Assembly: GCF_004295485.1 (NCBI RefSeq)
Contig: NZ_CP036164.1
Location: forward strand, 1,674,001 to 1,738,000
Source: Janibacter limosus
GTDB lineage: Bacteria; Actinomycetota; Actinomycetes; Actinomycetales; Dermatophilaceae
Direction: 5' to 3'
DNA length: 64,000 nucleotides
Of the stretch, positions 1-8,698 are shown in pieces. The notes under the pieces were generated by a model. That model saw nothing but the letters and a program-made list of their open reading frames with translations, searched no databases and was not told the DNA's origin. The position numbers and the translations under genes are program-made. Within the stretch, counting starts at the first letter, position 1, and the number at the start of each line of letters is the position of its first letter.

Positions 1-549
1 CTCCTGGCTCCCGGCGAGCTCCCGGTCGTCAGACCTGCACCGGCTGCCGTGCGTGCGGCCCACTGGGCCGTCTCCGACCGACAAGCGGCGCTCGTCCTCA
101 TCATGCCGGTGCAGCAGGGGCTGTGCTCCGGCGCGCAGGTCCTCGAGGCCACCCGCCTCGTGCGGGGCCGGACCCGTCGAGCACTGATCGCTGGTGTGGC
201 CTGCGACGTCGCCCTCGGCGTCCAGGCGTTGGGCGAGCTGGACTTCGCCGGGCTGTGCCGTCGCTACCGACTCCCGGAGCCAGCCCGTCAGGTCGTGCGC
301 AACGGCCCGCGCGGACGCGTGTACCTCGACGTGAGGTGGGACTGCGGGCTCGTCGTCGAGATCGACGGCGCCGGCCACCGGTGGGGTCTCGCCGTCACGG
401 ACGACAACCTCCGGCAGAACTCCGTGGCCCTCCACGGCGACACCGTCCTGCGCATCGACGCGCTCGGGCTGCGCATCGCCGAGGAACAGTTCATGGGCCA
501 GGTCGTGGCCGCCCACACCCGTCTGTCCAGCCTGCGCCTCGCCGGGTGA
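1..549 (+). CDS. DUF559-type endonuclease-like protein, 3' part
   Basis: The reading frame is open from the first base, so the 5' end lies outside the window and only the C-terminal part is seen (stop at 547-549). The C-terminus has the motif VVEIDGAGH followed by a DDNLRQN helix and a hydrophobic strand. This is the usual pattern of DUF559 proteins, which share the Vsr/type II restriction fold. Such proteins are common in Actinobacteria, often as many paralogues with an N-terminal AbiEi-like winged helix; the visible upstream part (PAAVRAAHWAVSDRQAA) fits that layout. Whether it is an active nuclease cannot be told. A 49-bp palindromic repeat starts 21 bp after the stop. Confidence 0.75.
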   Translation, partial: LLAPGELPVVRPAPAAVRAAHWAVSDRQAALVLIMPVQQGLCSGAQVLEATRLVRGRTRRALIAGVACDVALGVQALGELDFAGLCRRYRLPEPARQVVRNGPRGRVYLDVRWDCGLVVEIDGAGHRWGLAVTDDNLRQNSVALHGDTVLRIDALGLRIAEEQFMGQVVAAHTRLSSLRLAG

Positions 550-570
550 CCCTGACCGCAGGCGGGCCGC

Positions 571-619
571 GGGTGGATGCCGACCCGCCGACGATTCGTC
601 CGCGCGCATACCTCCACCC
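571..619. repeat. 49-bp palindromic intergenic repeat, copy 1
   Basis: An imperfect inverted repeat bounded by GGGTGG and CCACCC, with a central GACGATTCGTC dyad and a GCGCATACCTCCACCC right arm. It is one of six copies in the window, all exactly 49 bp. It lies between the DUF559 gene and the 3' end of the convergent isomerase-like gene. Confidence 0.85.
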
Positions 620-633
620 GGCCGGGTGGTGGC

Positions 634-1272
634 TCAGGTCAGCCGGGCACGAAGTGCCGCGACACCCTCCCCGCTGACGCGGTCGAGGTGGACGGAGCGG
701 CCCGACATCACCATGGCGAGGGCCTCGGCGCTGCCGGTGACGGGGCTCCCTTCGCCATGGGCCCACGCCACGTCCGTGGCCTCCCAGCGCAAGCCGTCGA
801 GCAGGCCCTTCGCCGGGAGGAAGGACTCCCGGCCACGCGGCGAGACGATGATGTCCAGGGCCGCGCGCCAGTCCTCGAGCGGGACCGTAACGTCGAGGCC
901 CTGCGGTTCGGCGAGGTCACGCAGGTGGATGCACGAGTCGGTGAAGGGCCCGGCGCGGCCGATGAACCAGGGCTTCGACCCGTCCGTCGCGCGGTGCCGC
1001 AGCTCGGCTGCGATCTCGGCGAGCGGCCGGTCTCCCAGCCGGACCGCATGCACGTCGCACGCGCGAGCCATCGATCGTTGCCGGGCGGCCGTGAGCAGGA
1101 AGCGCCACGACGGTACGTGGACCGGCTGCAGCTGGTGACCGGCGAGGGTGCGCACGTCCCAGTCCGAGCACAGGGTGGCGTCGTGGGCGTGGGCCTCACC
1201 GAGGTCGTCGAGGACGTCGGCGAAGAGTCGTCGGTTGGCAGCCGTCCGGGCGATGAGCCGTGCGTCGTCCAT
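634..1272 (-). CDS. maleylpyruvate isomerase family mycothiol-dependent enzyme
   Basis: A 212-residue protein of the DinB/MDMPI fold. The N-terminal helix (MDDARLIARTAANRRLFADV) is followed by the family signature around Trp38 and His46 (CSDWDVRTLAGH). In this superfamily a histidine near that position binds the metal. Proteins of this group use mycothiol as thiol cofactor, which fits an actinobacterial host; the substrate is unknown. I chose the ATG at 1272 because the longer frame to 1347 would run through the 49-bp repeat at 1301-1349, whose translation is unrelated to the family. The gene stands alone. Confidence 0.8.
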   Translation of the reverse strand: MDDARLIARTAANRRLFADVLDDLGEAHAHDATLCSDWDVRTLAGHQLQPVHVPSWRFLLTAARQRSMARACDVHAVRLGDRPLAEIAAELRHRATDGSKPWFIGRAGPFTDSCIHLRDLAEPQGLDVTVPLEDWRAALDIIVSPRGRESFLPAKGLLDGLRWEATDVAWAHGEGSPVTGSAEALAMVMSGRSVHLDRVSGEGVAALRARLT

Positions 1273-1300
1273 GACGCCAGCCTGCCGGGCCGACCCCGCC

Positions 1301-1349
1301 GGGTGGAAGCCAACCCGCCGACGATTCGTCAGCGTGTTGACCTCCACCC
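1301..1349. repeat. 49-bp palindromic intergenic repeat, copy 2
   Basis: Same 49-bp family as 571-619: GGGTGGAAGCCAACCCGCCG left arm, ACGATTCGTC centre, GTTGACCTCCACCC right arm. It sits between the 5' end of the isomerase-like gene and the 3' end of the GDPD-like gene, so it may overlap the promoter of the former. Confidence 0.85.
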
Positions 1350-1401
1350 GGTGGCGGGAGGGTCGCGCGGGAGGGTCGTGCTGGAGGGTCGGGCGCCGCC
1401 C

Positions 1402-2247
1402 TCACTCCTCGGTGAGGAACTCCTGGAGCCCGGCGAGGTCGTCGGTGTTGATGTGGTCGACGCCGGCGTCGCGCAGCTCGCGCCAGAGGTTCTCGCGCGC
1501 GGGACCGGCGACGTCGTTGGTCGCCCAGAACCTCACTCGGTACCCGTCCGCGTGGGCCTGCTCGACGTAGGAGTGCAGCTTCTGCCGCTCCGCCGCGGGC
1601 ATCTCGCCGACGCCCTGCCAGGTGAAGAGCTTCGTCCAGTTCTCGCTGACGAGGGGCATCAGGTCAGCGTCGGTCCCGGAGCCGAGGTCGCTCGAGCGTC
1701 CGTCGTAGAAGGAGTAGCGGGTCGTCGCCGCCTCCATCTGCGCGCGAGGCCGGTTGCCGCTGATGACCGCCTCGACCGCGCGGTCCTTGACCTTGCCCTT
1801 GTGGACGCGCGTGAAGACCTGCTCGTGCTCCTCGAGCTCGTCCTCGATGGCCTGCCACGTGGTCGGCCCGTCGCTCTTGATGTCGATGAGCAGCTGGAAG
1901 TCACCGGTGTACCCGGGATATATCTGCTGCCCCCCGCGGGTGGCGATCTCGGAGAGCGGGTCGAGATAGGCCTCCTCGAGGGTGGGCGCGTCGGCGACCT
2001 CCCACTCGTCATGGGCGACGCGCAGCTCGCCGTCGACGAGCCACACATCTGCCTCGACCGACGTGAAGCCCTGCTCCAGCGCGTCGAGCAGCGGCCGGTC
2101 GTGCTCGTAGTCGTTGTGGGCATGGGCCGCAGGCAGGGGCGTGCCCAGCTCGACGGGTGCGGCGCTGGCCGCACCGACGGGCATGATCAGCGCGACGGCA
2201 GCGACGGCGGCAGTGGCGAGTGGACGGTGATGGACATGACGGGTCAT
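1402..2247 (-). CDS. secreted GDPD/PI-PLC-like phosphodiesterase
   Basis: A 281-residue exported protein. Residues 1-30 form a signal peptide (MTRHVHHRPLATAAVAAVAL, then an AASAA cleavage region). The mature part starts with the catalytic HAHNDYEH motif (42-49), then EADVW (65-69) and AHD (78-80), the order found in glycerophosphodiester phosphodiesterase/PI-PLC-like TIM barrels. The C-terminal GYRVRFWATND and INTDDL segments fit the last barrel strands. It probably hydrolyses phosphodiesters outside the membrane; the substrate is unknown. The start is fixed by an AGGAG ribosome binding site 10 nt upstream and by the signal peptide; the frame extends further upstream without coding character. 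Confidence 0.85.
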   Translation of the reverse strand: MTRHVHHRPLATAAVAAVALIMPVGAASAAPVELGTPLPAAHAHNDYEHDRPLLDALEQGFTSVEADVWLVDGELRVAHDEWEVADAPTLEEAYLDPLSEIATRGGQQIYPGYTGDFQLLIDIKSDGPTTWQAIEDELEEHEQVFTRVHKGKVKDRAVEAVISGNRPRAQMEAATTRYSFYDGRSSDLGSGTDADLMPLVSENWTKLFTWQGVGEMPAAERQKLHSYVEQAHADGYRVRFWATNDVAGPARENLWRELRDAGVDHINTDDLAGLQEFLTEE

Positions 2248-2333
2248 GGTGGCGATCTCCTGGGTCGGGTGATCGCCACGGTGCCGCGGGCCGGTGTCGA
2301 TCCCGGCCCGCGCCGGTGAACACCCACCCAACT

Positions 2334-2410
2334 CCGGCGGAATGACTCGCCCTCCCGAGGCCAGCGGACTGACTCGCCCCGAGGCCGGTGGAATGACTGC
2401 TCACCCGAGC
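2334..2410. repeat. three degenerate 25-27 bp tandem repeats
   Basis: Three imperfect copies of a unit resembling CCGGYGGAATGACTCGCCC plus CCGAGG, at about 2334-2360, 2361-2385 and 2386-2410. They lie between the start of the GDPD-like gene and the 3' end of the next gene. Function unknown; too short and too variable for a CRISPR. Confidence 0.6.
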
Positions 2411-2441
2411 CCGACGACGTGCCCCGGCGACGAGGCTGGCC

Positions 2442-3479
2442 TCAGGCGGAGCGGACCATCCCGGTCTCGTCGAGCAACGGGTTGTGCGCCACCGGGACCC
2501 GCTCGGCCTCGCTCGGCGCGCCGGGTGCGGTGCCGTTGCCGAAGGGAGATCCGCCGAGGGCCTCGCGGCCGTGCGGCTCCAGCCAGTTGGAGTAGTCCGG
2601 TCCGACGGGGACGATGCCGGTCGGGTTGATGTCCGTGTGCACCTCGTAGTAGTGGCTCTTGATGTGCACGAAGTCCGTCGTGTCACCGAAGCCCGGCGTG
2701 GTGAAGAGGTCCCGGGCGTAGGCCCACAGCACCGGCATCTCGGAGAGCTTGGACCGGTTGGCCTTGAAGTGCCCGTGGTAGACGGGGTCGAAGCGGGCCA
2801 GGGTCGTGAAGAGCCGGACGTCGGCCTCGGTGATGTGGTCGCCCATCAGGTAGCGGCGGGTGGCGAGGCGCTCCTCGAGCCAGTCCATCGCGGTCCACAG
2901 CCGGTCGTAGGCGGCCTCGTAGGCTGCCTGGTCGCCGGAGAAGCCGCAGCGGTAGACGCCGTTGTTGATCTCGGTGTAGATCCGTTTGTTGACGACCTCC
3001 ATCTCCTCGAGGAGCTCCTCGGGCCACAGGTCGGGGGCGCCATCGCGGTGGAACTCGCGCCACTGCGTGGAGAAGTCCTGCGTGATCTGCGGGAAGTTGT
3101 TGGTCACGACCTGGCCGCTGGGGATGTCGACCATCGCGGGGACGGTGATGCCCTTGGGGTAGTCGGGGAAACGCGCGAGGTAGGCGTCCTTGATGCGCGG
3201 GATCTGCAGCACCGGGTCCAGGTGCCCCTCGTCGAGGTCGAAGGTCCACGAGTCCGCGTCGTGCGTCGGTCCGGTGACGCCCATCGAGATGACGTCCTCG
3301 AGGCCGAGCAGGCGGCGCACGATGATCGTGCGGTTGGCCCAGGGGCAGGCGCGGGAGACGACGAGGCGATATCGCCCCGGCTCGACCAGCCACTCGCTCG
3401 ACCCGTCCGAGGTGATCCGGTCCTCGATGTAGGTCGTGTCGCGGGTGAATTCCTTCTCGACGTAGCTGCCCTGTGTCAT
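2442..3479 (-). CDS. glutathionyl-hydroquinone reductase family protein (omega-like GST)
   Basis: A 345-residue protein of the ECM4/YqjG/PcpF family, at the usual length. The N-terminal thioredoxin-fold domain has the catalytic Cys45 in ACPWANR, and the next lines show the family's EGHLDPVLQIPRIKDAYL-like region and the all-helical C-terminal GST domain (WLEERLATRRYLMGD, then LFTTLARFDPVYHGHFK). The family reduces S-thiol conjugates of hydroquinones. Actinobacteria mostly lack glutathione, so the physiological thiol may be mycothiol; that is inference. The ATG at 3479 gives the family start; the frame continues upstream over the divergent promoter region. Confidence 0.9.
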   Translation of the reverse strand: MTQGSYVEKEFTRDTTYIEDRITSDGSSEWLVEPGRYRLVVSRACPWANRTIIVRRLLGLEDVISMGVTGPTHDADSWTFDLDEGHLDPVLQIPRIKDAYLARFPDYPKGITVPAMVDIPSGQVVTNNFPQITQDFSTQWREFHRDGAPDLWPEELLEEMEVVNKRIYTEINNGVYRCGFSGDQAAYEAAYDRLWTAMDWLEERLATRRYLMGDHITEADVRLFTTLARFDPVYHGHFKANRSKLSEMPVLWAYARDLFTTPGFGDTTDFVHIKSHYYEVHTDINPTGIVPVGPDYSNWLEPHGREALGGSPFGNGTAPGAPSEAERVPVAHNPLLDETGMVRSA

Positions 3480-3603
3480 GCCCGCCACTTTAGTTGAACC
3501 TTGAACTTTAATCCACCCCTTCGACAACCGACCCCGGCCCGAAGGGGTGGGACGTGGGGTTGACCCCATGGTGGGCCCGACCTCCCCCGGGAAGGATGGC
3601 GGC

Positions 3604-4596
3604 ATGCGCGCAGCCACGAGGGACCGTTACGGGGACCCGGACGTCATCCAGCTCGTCGACCTGCCCGACCCGACGCCGGGCCCGGGCGAGCTGCTCGTGC
3701 GGGTCCGGGCCACGACGGTCAACCGCTCCGACACGGCCGCTCGCTCCGGGTCTCCCTGGATCAACCGCGTCGTGCACGGGTGGCCGCGCCCGCGACAACG
3801 CGTCCTCGGCTCCGAGCTCGCCGGCGTCGTCGTCGGGCTGGGCCGGGGCGTCGACGGGTACGCCGCAGGGGACCGGGTGGTCGGCTTCGTCGACGGCCGA
3901 CCCGGTGCCCATGCCGAGCTCGTGACGGTGCCCGTCGACGGGCTCGTCGCGCACATCCCGGACGGTGTCTCCTTCGAGGACGCGGCTCCGGCGATGGAGG
4001 CCGGGCACTACGCCCACGCGTGCCTGCGGGTCACGGGCGTGGGCCGCGGCGACCGGGCACTCGTGCACGGCGCCACCGGGGCCATCGGGAGCACCCTCGT
4101 GCAGCTGCTGCACGCCGAGGGCGTCGCGGTCACCGCGGTGTGCGACCGCCTCCCGCCGGGGCGTGGGTCCCTGCTGACCGAGCTGGGCGCGACGACCGTG
4201 GTCGATCTCGGCAACGGCGACCGGCTGGACCGCGCCGGTGACGGGTTCGACGTCGTCGTCGATGCGACGGGGCACCTCCCCTTCGCCACGGCACGTCGGC
4301 TGCTGCGCCCCGGCGGTGCCTACGTCTCCTCGGACCTCGGGCGGGGCGGCCAGAACATCGCCCTGTCGCTGGTCGGGCCCCTCGCCCGCGCCCTGCGTCG
4401 CCGTCACGCGCTCTTCCCACTCCCCCGGGGCGACGCCGACCTCGCGACGCACCTCGTCGACCTCATGGCGCGCGGCGCCTACCGACCCGTGGTCGACCGC
4501 ACGTACGACCTTGCCGACATCCGCGCCGCCCACGCCTACGTCGACACCGGACGCAAGGTGGGCGGCGTCGTCGTGCGCCTGCCCGTCGCCGACTGA
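3604..4596 (+). CDS. zinc-independent MDR-family (quinone) oxidoreductase
   Basis: A 330-residue medium-chain dehydrogenase/reductase. The N-terminal GroES-like domain (MRAATRDRYGDPDVIQLVDL) is followed by the Rossmann nucleotide-binding motif GATGAIGS at 156-163. No structural or catalytic zinc cysteines are visible, so it belongs to the quinone-oxidoreductase-like branch. It probably reduces quinones or enones with NADPH. The ATG at 3604 follows GGGAAGGA and gives the family's MRA start; an in-frame ATG at 3568 is less likely. It is divergent from the hydroquinone reductase, so the two may share a promoter region and a detoxification role. Confidence 0.85.
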   Translation: MRAATRDRYGDPDVIQLVDLPDPTPGPGELLVRVRATTVNRSDTAARSGSPWINRVVHGWPRPRQRVLGSELAGVVVGLGRGVDGYAAGDRVVGFVDGRPGAHAELVTVPVDGLVAHIPDGVSFEDAAPAMEAGHYAHACLRVTGVGRGDRALVHGATGAIGSTLVQLLHAEGVAVTAVCDRLPPGRGSLLTELGATTVVDLGNGDRLDRAGDGFDVVVDATGHLPFATARRLLRPGGAYVSSDLGRGGQNIALSLVGPLARALRRRHALFPLPRGDADLATHLVDLMARGAYRPVVDRTYDLADIRAAHAYVDTGRKVGGVVVRLPVAD

Positions 4597-4620
4597 CTCA
4601 TCGACTGGACCGAGCCGGGC

Positions 4621-5214
4621 TCAGGTCCCGTCGTGCGCGGCCATCGTGGCGGCGACCGCGTCGACCTCTCGCTGCCAGACCTCCTCGGGCACGGGCGGCA
4701 GGAGGTCGTCCCACTCGACGGCGAAGGACCCGATGACCTGCGGCAGGCGCGCGGGTCGCACCATCGCCAGGACGTGCAGGTGGGCGCTGCCGTCGCCCCA
4801 CTTGCCCAGGTGCACCCGCCCGGCGTTGGGCAGGGCCAACATCGCGTTGTGCAGACGCAGGGTCAGCCGGCCGAACTCCGCGGCCAGCCCCTCGCCCATG
4901 TCACCGAAGTCCATGTGCTCACGCGTCTGCAGCCACAGCGTCAGGAGTCCACCGCGGCCCTCGCGGTTCGTCGAGAGGACCCAGCGCTCGTTGCGCCAGA
5001 CCACCCCCTCGTCGGGGTGCTCGCACCGCCAGCAGCCCACGCCCCCTTCGCCATCACGGACGCGGTCGACGTCGCTGGGCGGGTCGAGCTCCTTGGCCAC
5101 GATCCGTCCGCCATCGGCCACCCAGGGGAAGGCCGGCCACTCGACAAAACGCAGGTCGGGCGGATCCGTCCGGGCCTGAGCCAGCGCGTGGATCTCCTCT
5201 GCGCTCTGCGGCAT
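4621..5214 (-). CDS. HIT-like domain protein
   Basis: A 197-residue protein with features of the HIT/GalT superfamily. Cys61 and Cys64 (CWRC) can form the zinc site found in many HIT proteins, and the C-terminal GSAHLHVLAMVRP (His145, His147) resembles the HxHxx catalytic triad region, though the last His of the classic HxHxHxx is replaced. HIT proteins hydrolyse or transfer nucleotides such as Ap4A. With the altered triad, activity is uncertain. It starts 3 nt after the stop of the M20 peptidase gene, so the two form an operon. Confidence 0.7.
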   Translation of the reverse strand: MPQSAEEIHALAQARTDPPDLRFVEWPAFPWVADGGRIVAKELDPPSDVDRVRDGEGGVGCWRCEHPDEGVVWRNERWVLSTNREGRGGLLTLWLQTREHMDFGDMGEGLAAEFGRLTLRLHNAMLALPNAGRVHLGKWGDGSAHLHVLAMVRPARLPQVIGSFAVEWDDLLPPVPEEVWQREVDAVAATMAAHDGT

Positions 5215-5217
5215 CGC

Positions 5218-6585
5218 TCAGCCCCGAGGCATCGCGCCGAGTCGGGCGAGGAGCAGCGCCTCGGCGATGCAGACCTTCTCGAACTCGCCCAGGTGCAGCG
5301 ACTCGTTGGCGCCGTGCGCGCGGGTGTCGGGGTCCTCGACGCCGGTGACGAGGATGGCTGCGTCGGGGAACTTCTCGGCGAAGGCCTGGACGAAGGGAAT
5401 CGACCCACCGATCCCGACGTCGACCGGGTCATTGCCCCACGCGTCGGCGAAGGCGGCGCGGGCCTGGTCGTAGACCGGCCCCTGCGCGTCGGCAGCGAAG
5501 CCCCAGCCCTGCTCGTCGAGCTCGACCTCTACGCTGGCGCCCCACGGGGCGTACTCCTGCAGGTGCTTCTGCAGCGCCTCCCACGCCTCCTGGGGGTCCT
5601 GCGTCGGGTTCAGCCGCAGGTTGATCTTGGCGCTCGCCGATGCGTTGAGGACATTGCCGGCCTCGTCGACGCTCGGGGCGTCGATGCCGATGACGATCGC
5701 TGCCGGCTTGGTCCACAGCCGCGACGGGATCGAGCCGGTACCGATGAGCTCGGTGCCCTCGAGGAGGCCGGACTCCTCGCGCAGCCGCGCCTCGTCGTAG
5801 TCGATCTCGGGGGCGTCGGCGTGCAGCAGTCCCTCGATCGCGACATCGCCCTGGTCATCGTGGAGCGTGGCCAGCAGGCGGCACATGGTCGTGATCGCGT
5901 CGGGGCAGGCGCCGCCGAACATGCCGGAGTGCACCCCGTGATCGAGGGTGCGCACGGTGACGACGGCGCGGATCGAGCCTCGCAGCGTCGTCGTGAGTGC
6001 GGGGGTGCCGATGGCCCAGTTGAGCGAGTCCGCGAGGACGATCGCGTCGGACGTCAGGCGGTCACCGTGGCGCTCCAGCAAGCGCGGCAGCGACTCGCTG
6101 GCGATCTCCTCCTCGCCCTCGACGAAGATCGTCACGCCGACCGGCAGGTTGCCGGAGTGTGCGCGCAGGGCGGCGACGTGCGCCATGACCCCCGCCTTGT
6201 CGTCAGCCGCGCCGCGACCGTAGAGACGACCGTCGACCTCGGTCGGCTCGAAGGGGTCGGTGTCCCAGTCCTCGAGGTTGCCGGGAGGCTGCACGTCGTG
6301 GTGCGCGTAGAGCAGGACGGTCGGCGCCCCCTCGGGTCCGTCGATGTGACCGATGACGGCGGGTCGCCCCCGTTCCTCCACGATCTCGACGTCAAGGCCC
6401 TCCGCGCGCAACAACTCAGCCGTGCGCTCGGCGGAGGCCTGGACGTGGGCCTGGTCGAAGGAGTCGAGGCTGACGCTCGGGATCCGGGTGAGGTCCTCGA
6501 GGTCGGTGCGCACCTGCGGCATCAGCTCGCGCACGCGGGCGCGCAGGGTCTCGATCTGGTCTGCGGTGAGAGTGGTGTCGGTCAC
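5218..6585 (-). CDS. M20/M25/M40 family metallo-dipeptidase
   Basis: A 455-residue cytosolic peptidase of the carnosinase/CNDP-like M20 branch, full length. Zinc ligands are visible in YAHHDVQP (His95, Asp97), in GRGAADDKAG (Asp128/Asp129) and in VEGEEE (Glu158/Glu159), and a last His near the C-terminus (HGANESLHLGEF). It probably cleaves dipeptides or N-acyl amino acids with two metal ions. The ATG at 6585 gives MTDTTLTADQ. It is first in a two-gene operon with the HIT-like gene and is divergent from the DUF3043 gene. Confidence 0.92.
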   Translation of the reverse strand: MTDTTLTADQIETLRARVRELMPQVRTDLEDLTRIPSVSLDSFDQAHVQASAERTAELLRAEGLDVEIVEERGRPAVIGHIDGPEGAPTVLLYAHHDVQPPGNLEDWDTDPFEPTEVDGRLYGRGAADDKAGVMAHVAALRAHSGNLPVGVTIFVEGEEEIASESLPRLLERHGDRLTSDAIVLADSLNWAIGTPALTTTLRGSIRAVVTVRTLDHGVHSGMFGGACPDAITTMCRLLATLHDDQGDVAIEGLLHADAPEIDYDEARLREESGLLEGTELIGTGSIPSRLWTKPAAIVIGIDAPSVDEAGNVLNASASAKINLRLNPTQDPQEAWEALQKHLQEYAPWGASVEVELDEQGWGFAADAQGPVYDQARAAFADAWGNDPVDVGIGGSIPFVQAFAEKFPDAAILVTGVEDPDTRAHGANESLHLGEFEKVCIAEALLLARLGAMPRG

Positions 6586-6650
6586 GGGCCCGACGCTATC
6601 GCGACCGACCGGCGGCCAGCACCTCCGGCGCTACGCCTAGAGTGCACCTC

Positions 6651-7235
6651 GTGTTCGGACGCAAGAAGGATGACCAAGCCACCGCCCAGGGCTCCGCCGT
6701 GTCGGAGCGCCCTGCACGTGATGGCGCCAAGAACCGGCCCACGCCCAAGCGGCGCGAGCAGGAGGCCGCCCGCAAGCGCCCTCTTGTGCAGGCCGACCGC
6801 AAGTCGGCGAAGGCCGCCGACCGCGCCGCCCGCCGCGAGAATGCGCAGAAGATGCGCGAGGCGATGGTGACCGGTGACGAGAAGCACCTGCCCGCCCGCG
6901 ACAAGGGCCCGGTCCGCCGCTACATCCGCGACACGGTCGACGCGCGCTTCAACCTCGGCGAGTGGCTGCTGCCGCTCATGCTCGCCGTGCTCGTGCTGAG
7001 CCTCTTCGCCGGCGCCTGGGCGACCTATGTCTTCCTCGGCGTCTACATCCTCATCATCATCGCGATCCTCGACGCCTACCTGCTGTGGCGCCGCACCAAG
7101 GCCAAGATCCTCGACCGATTCGGCGCCGACACCGAGACCCGCGGCCTGGCGATGTACCTCGTGATGCGCGCCTTCCAGATCCGCCGCAGCCGCATGCCCA
7201 AGCCGATGGTGGGGCGCGGCGACAGCCCCGACTGA
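6651..7235 (+). CDS. DUF3043 membrane protein
   Basis: A 194-residue actinobacterial protein of the DUF3043 family. The first 80 residues are highly charged (RKKDDQ, then many Arg/Lys/Ala), followed by two adjacent membrane segments at about 105-146 (WLLPLMLAVLVLSLF and FLGVYILIIIAILD) and a basic tail (RRSRMPKPMVGRGDSPD). Function unknown. I prefer the GTG at 6651 (VFGRKK, the family's usual opening); a GTG at 6642 would add three residues. A strong bidirectional terminator follows at 7249. Confidence 0.85.
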   Translation: MFGRKKDDQATAQGSAVSERPARDGAKNRPTPKRREQEAARKRPLVQADRKSAKAADRAARRENAQKMREAMVTGDEKHLPARDKGPVRRYIRDTVDARFNLGEWLLPLMLAVLVLSLFAGAWATYVFLGVYILIIIAILDAYLLWRRTKAKILDRFGADTETRGLAMYLVMRAFQIRRSRMPKPMVGRGDSPD

Positions 7236-7248
7236 CCACCCGCAACGC

Positions 7249-7292
7249 ACGAAGGGGGCGCCTCCACCGATCGGTGGGGGCGCCCCCTTCGT
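7249..7292. terminator. bidirectional hairpin terminator
   Basis: The 20-nt arms (7249-7268 and 7273-7292) pair around a GATC loop and begin with ACGAAGGGGG; one or two positions mispair. It lies between the convergent DUF3043 gene and the 68-residue protein gene. Confidence 0.85.
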
Positions 7293-7303
7293 ACGGGTCC
7301 TGC

Positions 7304-7510
7304 TCAGCCGGCCGACAACGACATCGGACCGTAGACGACCTCGGACTCACGCAGCAGGCTCACCTGGGCGACGCCCGCGCCGGCGAGGTCCTCCCACGAC
7401 TCGGCGAACCACGCCTCGGCCTCGGCCTGGGTCGGGAAGGGCACCGAGTGCCCGCTCGGCAGGGGTGCGCCCGAGGAGTCCTCGAGACGCCAGCGGTAGC
7501 TCTCGTTCAT
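7304..7510 (-). CDS. small conserved protein encoded with gcvT
   Basis: A 68-residue acidic soluble protein starting [14 protein letters not shown], with a helix [18 protein letters not shown] and a C-terminal strand region. Its ATG overlaps the stop of gcvT (ATGA at 7507-7510), so it is translationally coupled to gcvT. Similar small proteins sit beside gcvT in other Actinobacteria as far as I recall, but no function is known. No signal peptide or membrane segment. Confidence 0.75.
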   Translation of the reverse strand: MNESYRWRLEDSSGAPLPSGHSVPFPTQAEAEAWFAESWEDLAGAGVAQVSLLRESEVVYGPMSLSAG

Positions 7511-8616
7511 GCCTGACGCACCTGCACCTGGACGAAGGGGGGCTTGGTCACCGTGGCGGCGACCTCACGACCACGCACGTCGATGACGACCTCGTCGCCC
7601 TCGGCGACGGACCGGTCGAGCAGCGCCAGCGCGATGCCCTGCTTGAGGGTCGGGCTGAAGGTACCGGAGGTGACCTCGCCGACCTCGGCCCCGTCGACGA
7701 GCACCGCGCAGTGGCTGCGCGGGATGCCGCGGCCGGTGACGAGCAGGCCGCGCAGCAGGCGCGAGGACTTGGCGACGCGCTGGGCGACGAGCGCGTCCTT
7801 GCCCCAGAAGGTCTCCTTGTCCCAGCCGACCGCCCAGGCGGAGCGCGCCATGACGGGCGTGATCTCCGGCGAGAGGTCGTTGCCGTGCAGCGGGTAGCCC
7901 ATCTCGGTGCGCAGGGTGTCGCGGGCACCGAGACCGCAGGGCAGCCCGTCGAAGGGGGCCATCGCCTCGACGATCGCGTCCCACAGCTCCAGTCCGGCCG
8001 CGGCCGGGGCGACGAGCTCGTAGCCGCGCTCCCCCGTGTAGCCGGTGCGGCAGACGGTGAGGTCGTGGCCCTGCCACTGCGCCTCGTCGAAGGACATGTA
8101 GTCGTGGTCGACCGGCAGGCCGAGCGCGGTCAGGACCTCGTCGCTCTTGGGGCCCTGGACGGCGAGCACGACGTAGTCCTCGTGCAGGTCGGTCACCTCG
8201 ACGCCCTCGGGGGCGGCCTCCTGCAGCATCGTGACGACCGTCGCGGTGTTGGCGGCGTTGGGGATGAGGAAGACGTCCTCATCGCTGCGCAGGTAGGCGA
8301 TGAGGTCATCGACCACGCCACCGGACTCGTTGCAGCACAACGTGTACTGCGCCTTGCCGGTGCCGATGCGACCGAGGTCGTTGGTCAGCGTGGAGTTGAC
8401 CAGGTCGACGGCGCCGGGGCCGGCGACACGCGCCTTGCCCAGGTGGCTCACGTCGAAGAGGCCCACTCGCTCACGCACGGCGGTGTGCTCGGCGACGACG
8501 CCGCCGCCGGGGTACTCGATGGGCATCTCCCAGCCACCGAAGTCGGCCATCTTGGCGTTGAGCGCGACATGGCGGTCATGGATCGGAGAGGTGCGCAGGT
8601 CGTCACTGTCGGTCAT
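7507..8616 (-). CDS. gcvT: aminomethyltransferase, glycine cleavage T protein
   Basis: A 369-residue T protein. It transfers the methylene group of the aminomethyl-lipoyl H protein to tetrahydrofolate and releases ammonia. The N-terminus shows the family hallmarks [20 protein letters not shown] and [10 protein letters not shown]; the middle has [10 protein letters not shown] and the C-terminal beta barrel ends with the VTKPPF strand. The ATG at 8616 gives [11 protein letters not shown]; a longer frame runs far into the divergent pepA gene and is not real. gcvH and gcvP are not in the window. Only about 80 bp separate it from pepA, too little for a glycine riboswitch, and none is seen. Confidence 0.95.
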   Translation of the reverse strand: MTDSDDLRTSPIHDRHVALNAKMADFGGWEMPIEYPGGGVVAEHTAVRERVGLFDVSHLGKARVAGPGAVDLVNSTLTNDLGRIGTGKAQYTLCCNESGGVVDDLIAYLRSDEDVFLIPNAANTATVVTMLQEAAPEGVEVTDLHEDYVVLAVQGPKSDEVLTALGLPVDHDYMSFDEAQWQGHDLTVCRTGYTGERGYELVAPAAAGLELWDAIVEAMAPFDGLPCGLGARDTLRTEMGYPLHGNDLSPEITPVMARSAWAVGWDKETFWGKDALVAQRVAKSSRLLRGLLVTGRGIPRSHCAVLVDGAEVGEVTSGTFSPTLKQGIALALLDRSVAEGDEVVIDVRGREVAATVTKPPFVQVQVRQA

Positions 8617-8698
8617 GCGACAGACGCTACCGTCTCGCCATCCGGGATAGCCTGCCGGAGGTACACCCACCATCTCCCGATCGAAAGGCGCCACGCAC

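Noticed and set aside
577..2319. Long plus-strand open frame (about 580 codons)
   Set aside because: It runs antisense to two well-supported minus-strand genes, has a random high-GC composition and no family resemblance.
8617..8698. Glycine riboswitch before gcvT
   Set aside because: Only about 80 bp between gcvT and pepA; no aptamer pattern seen.
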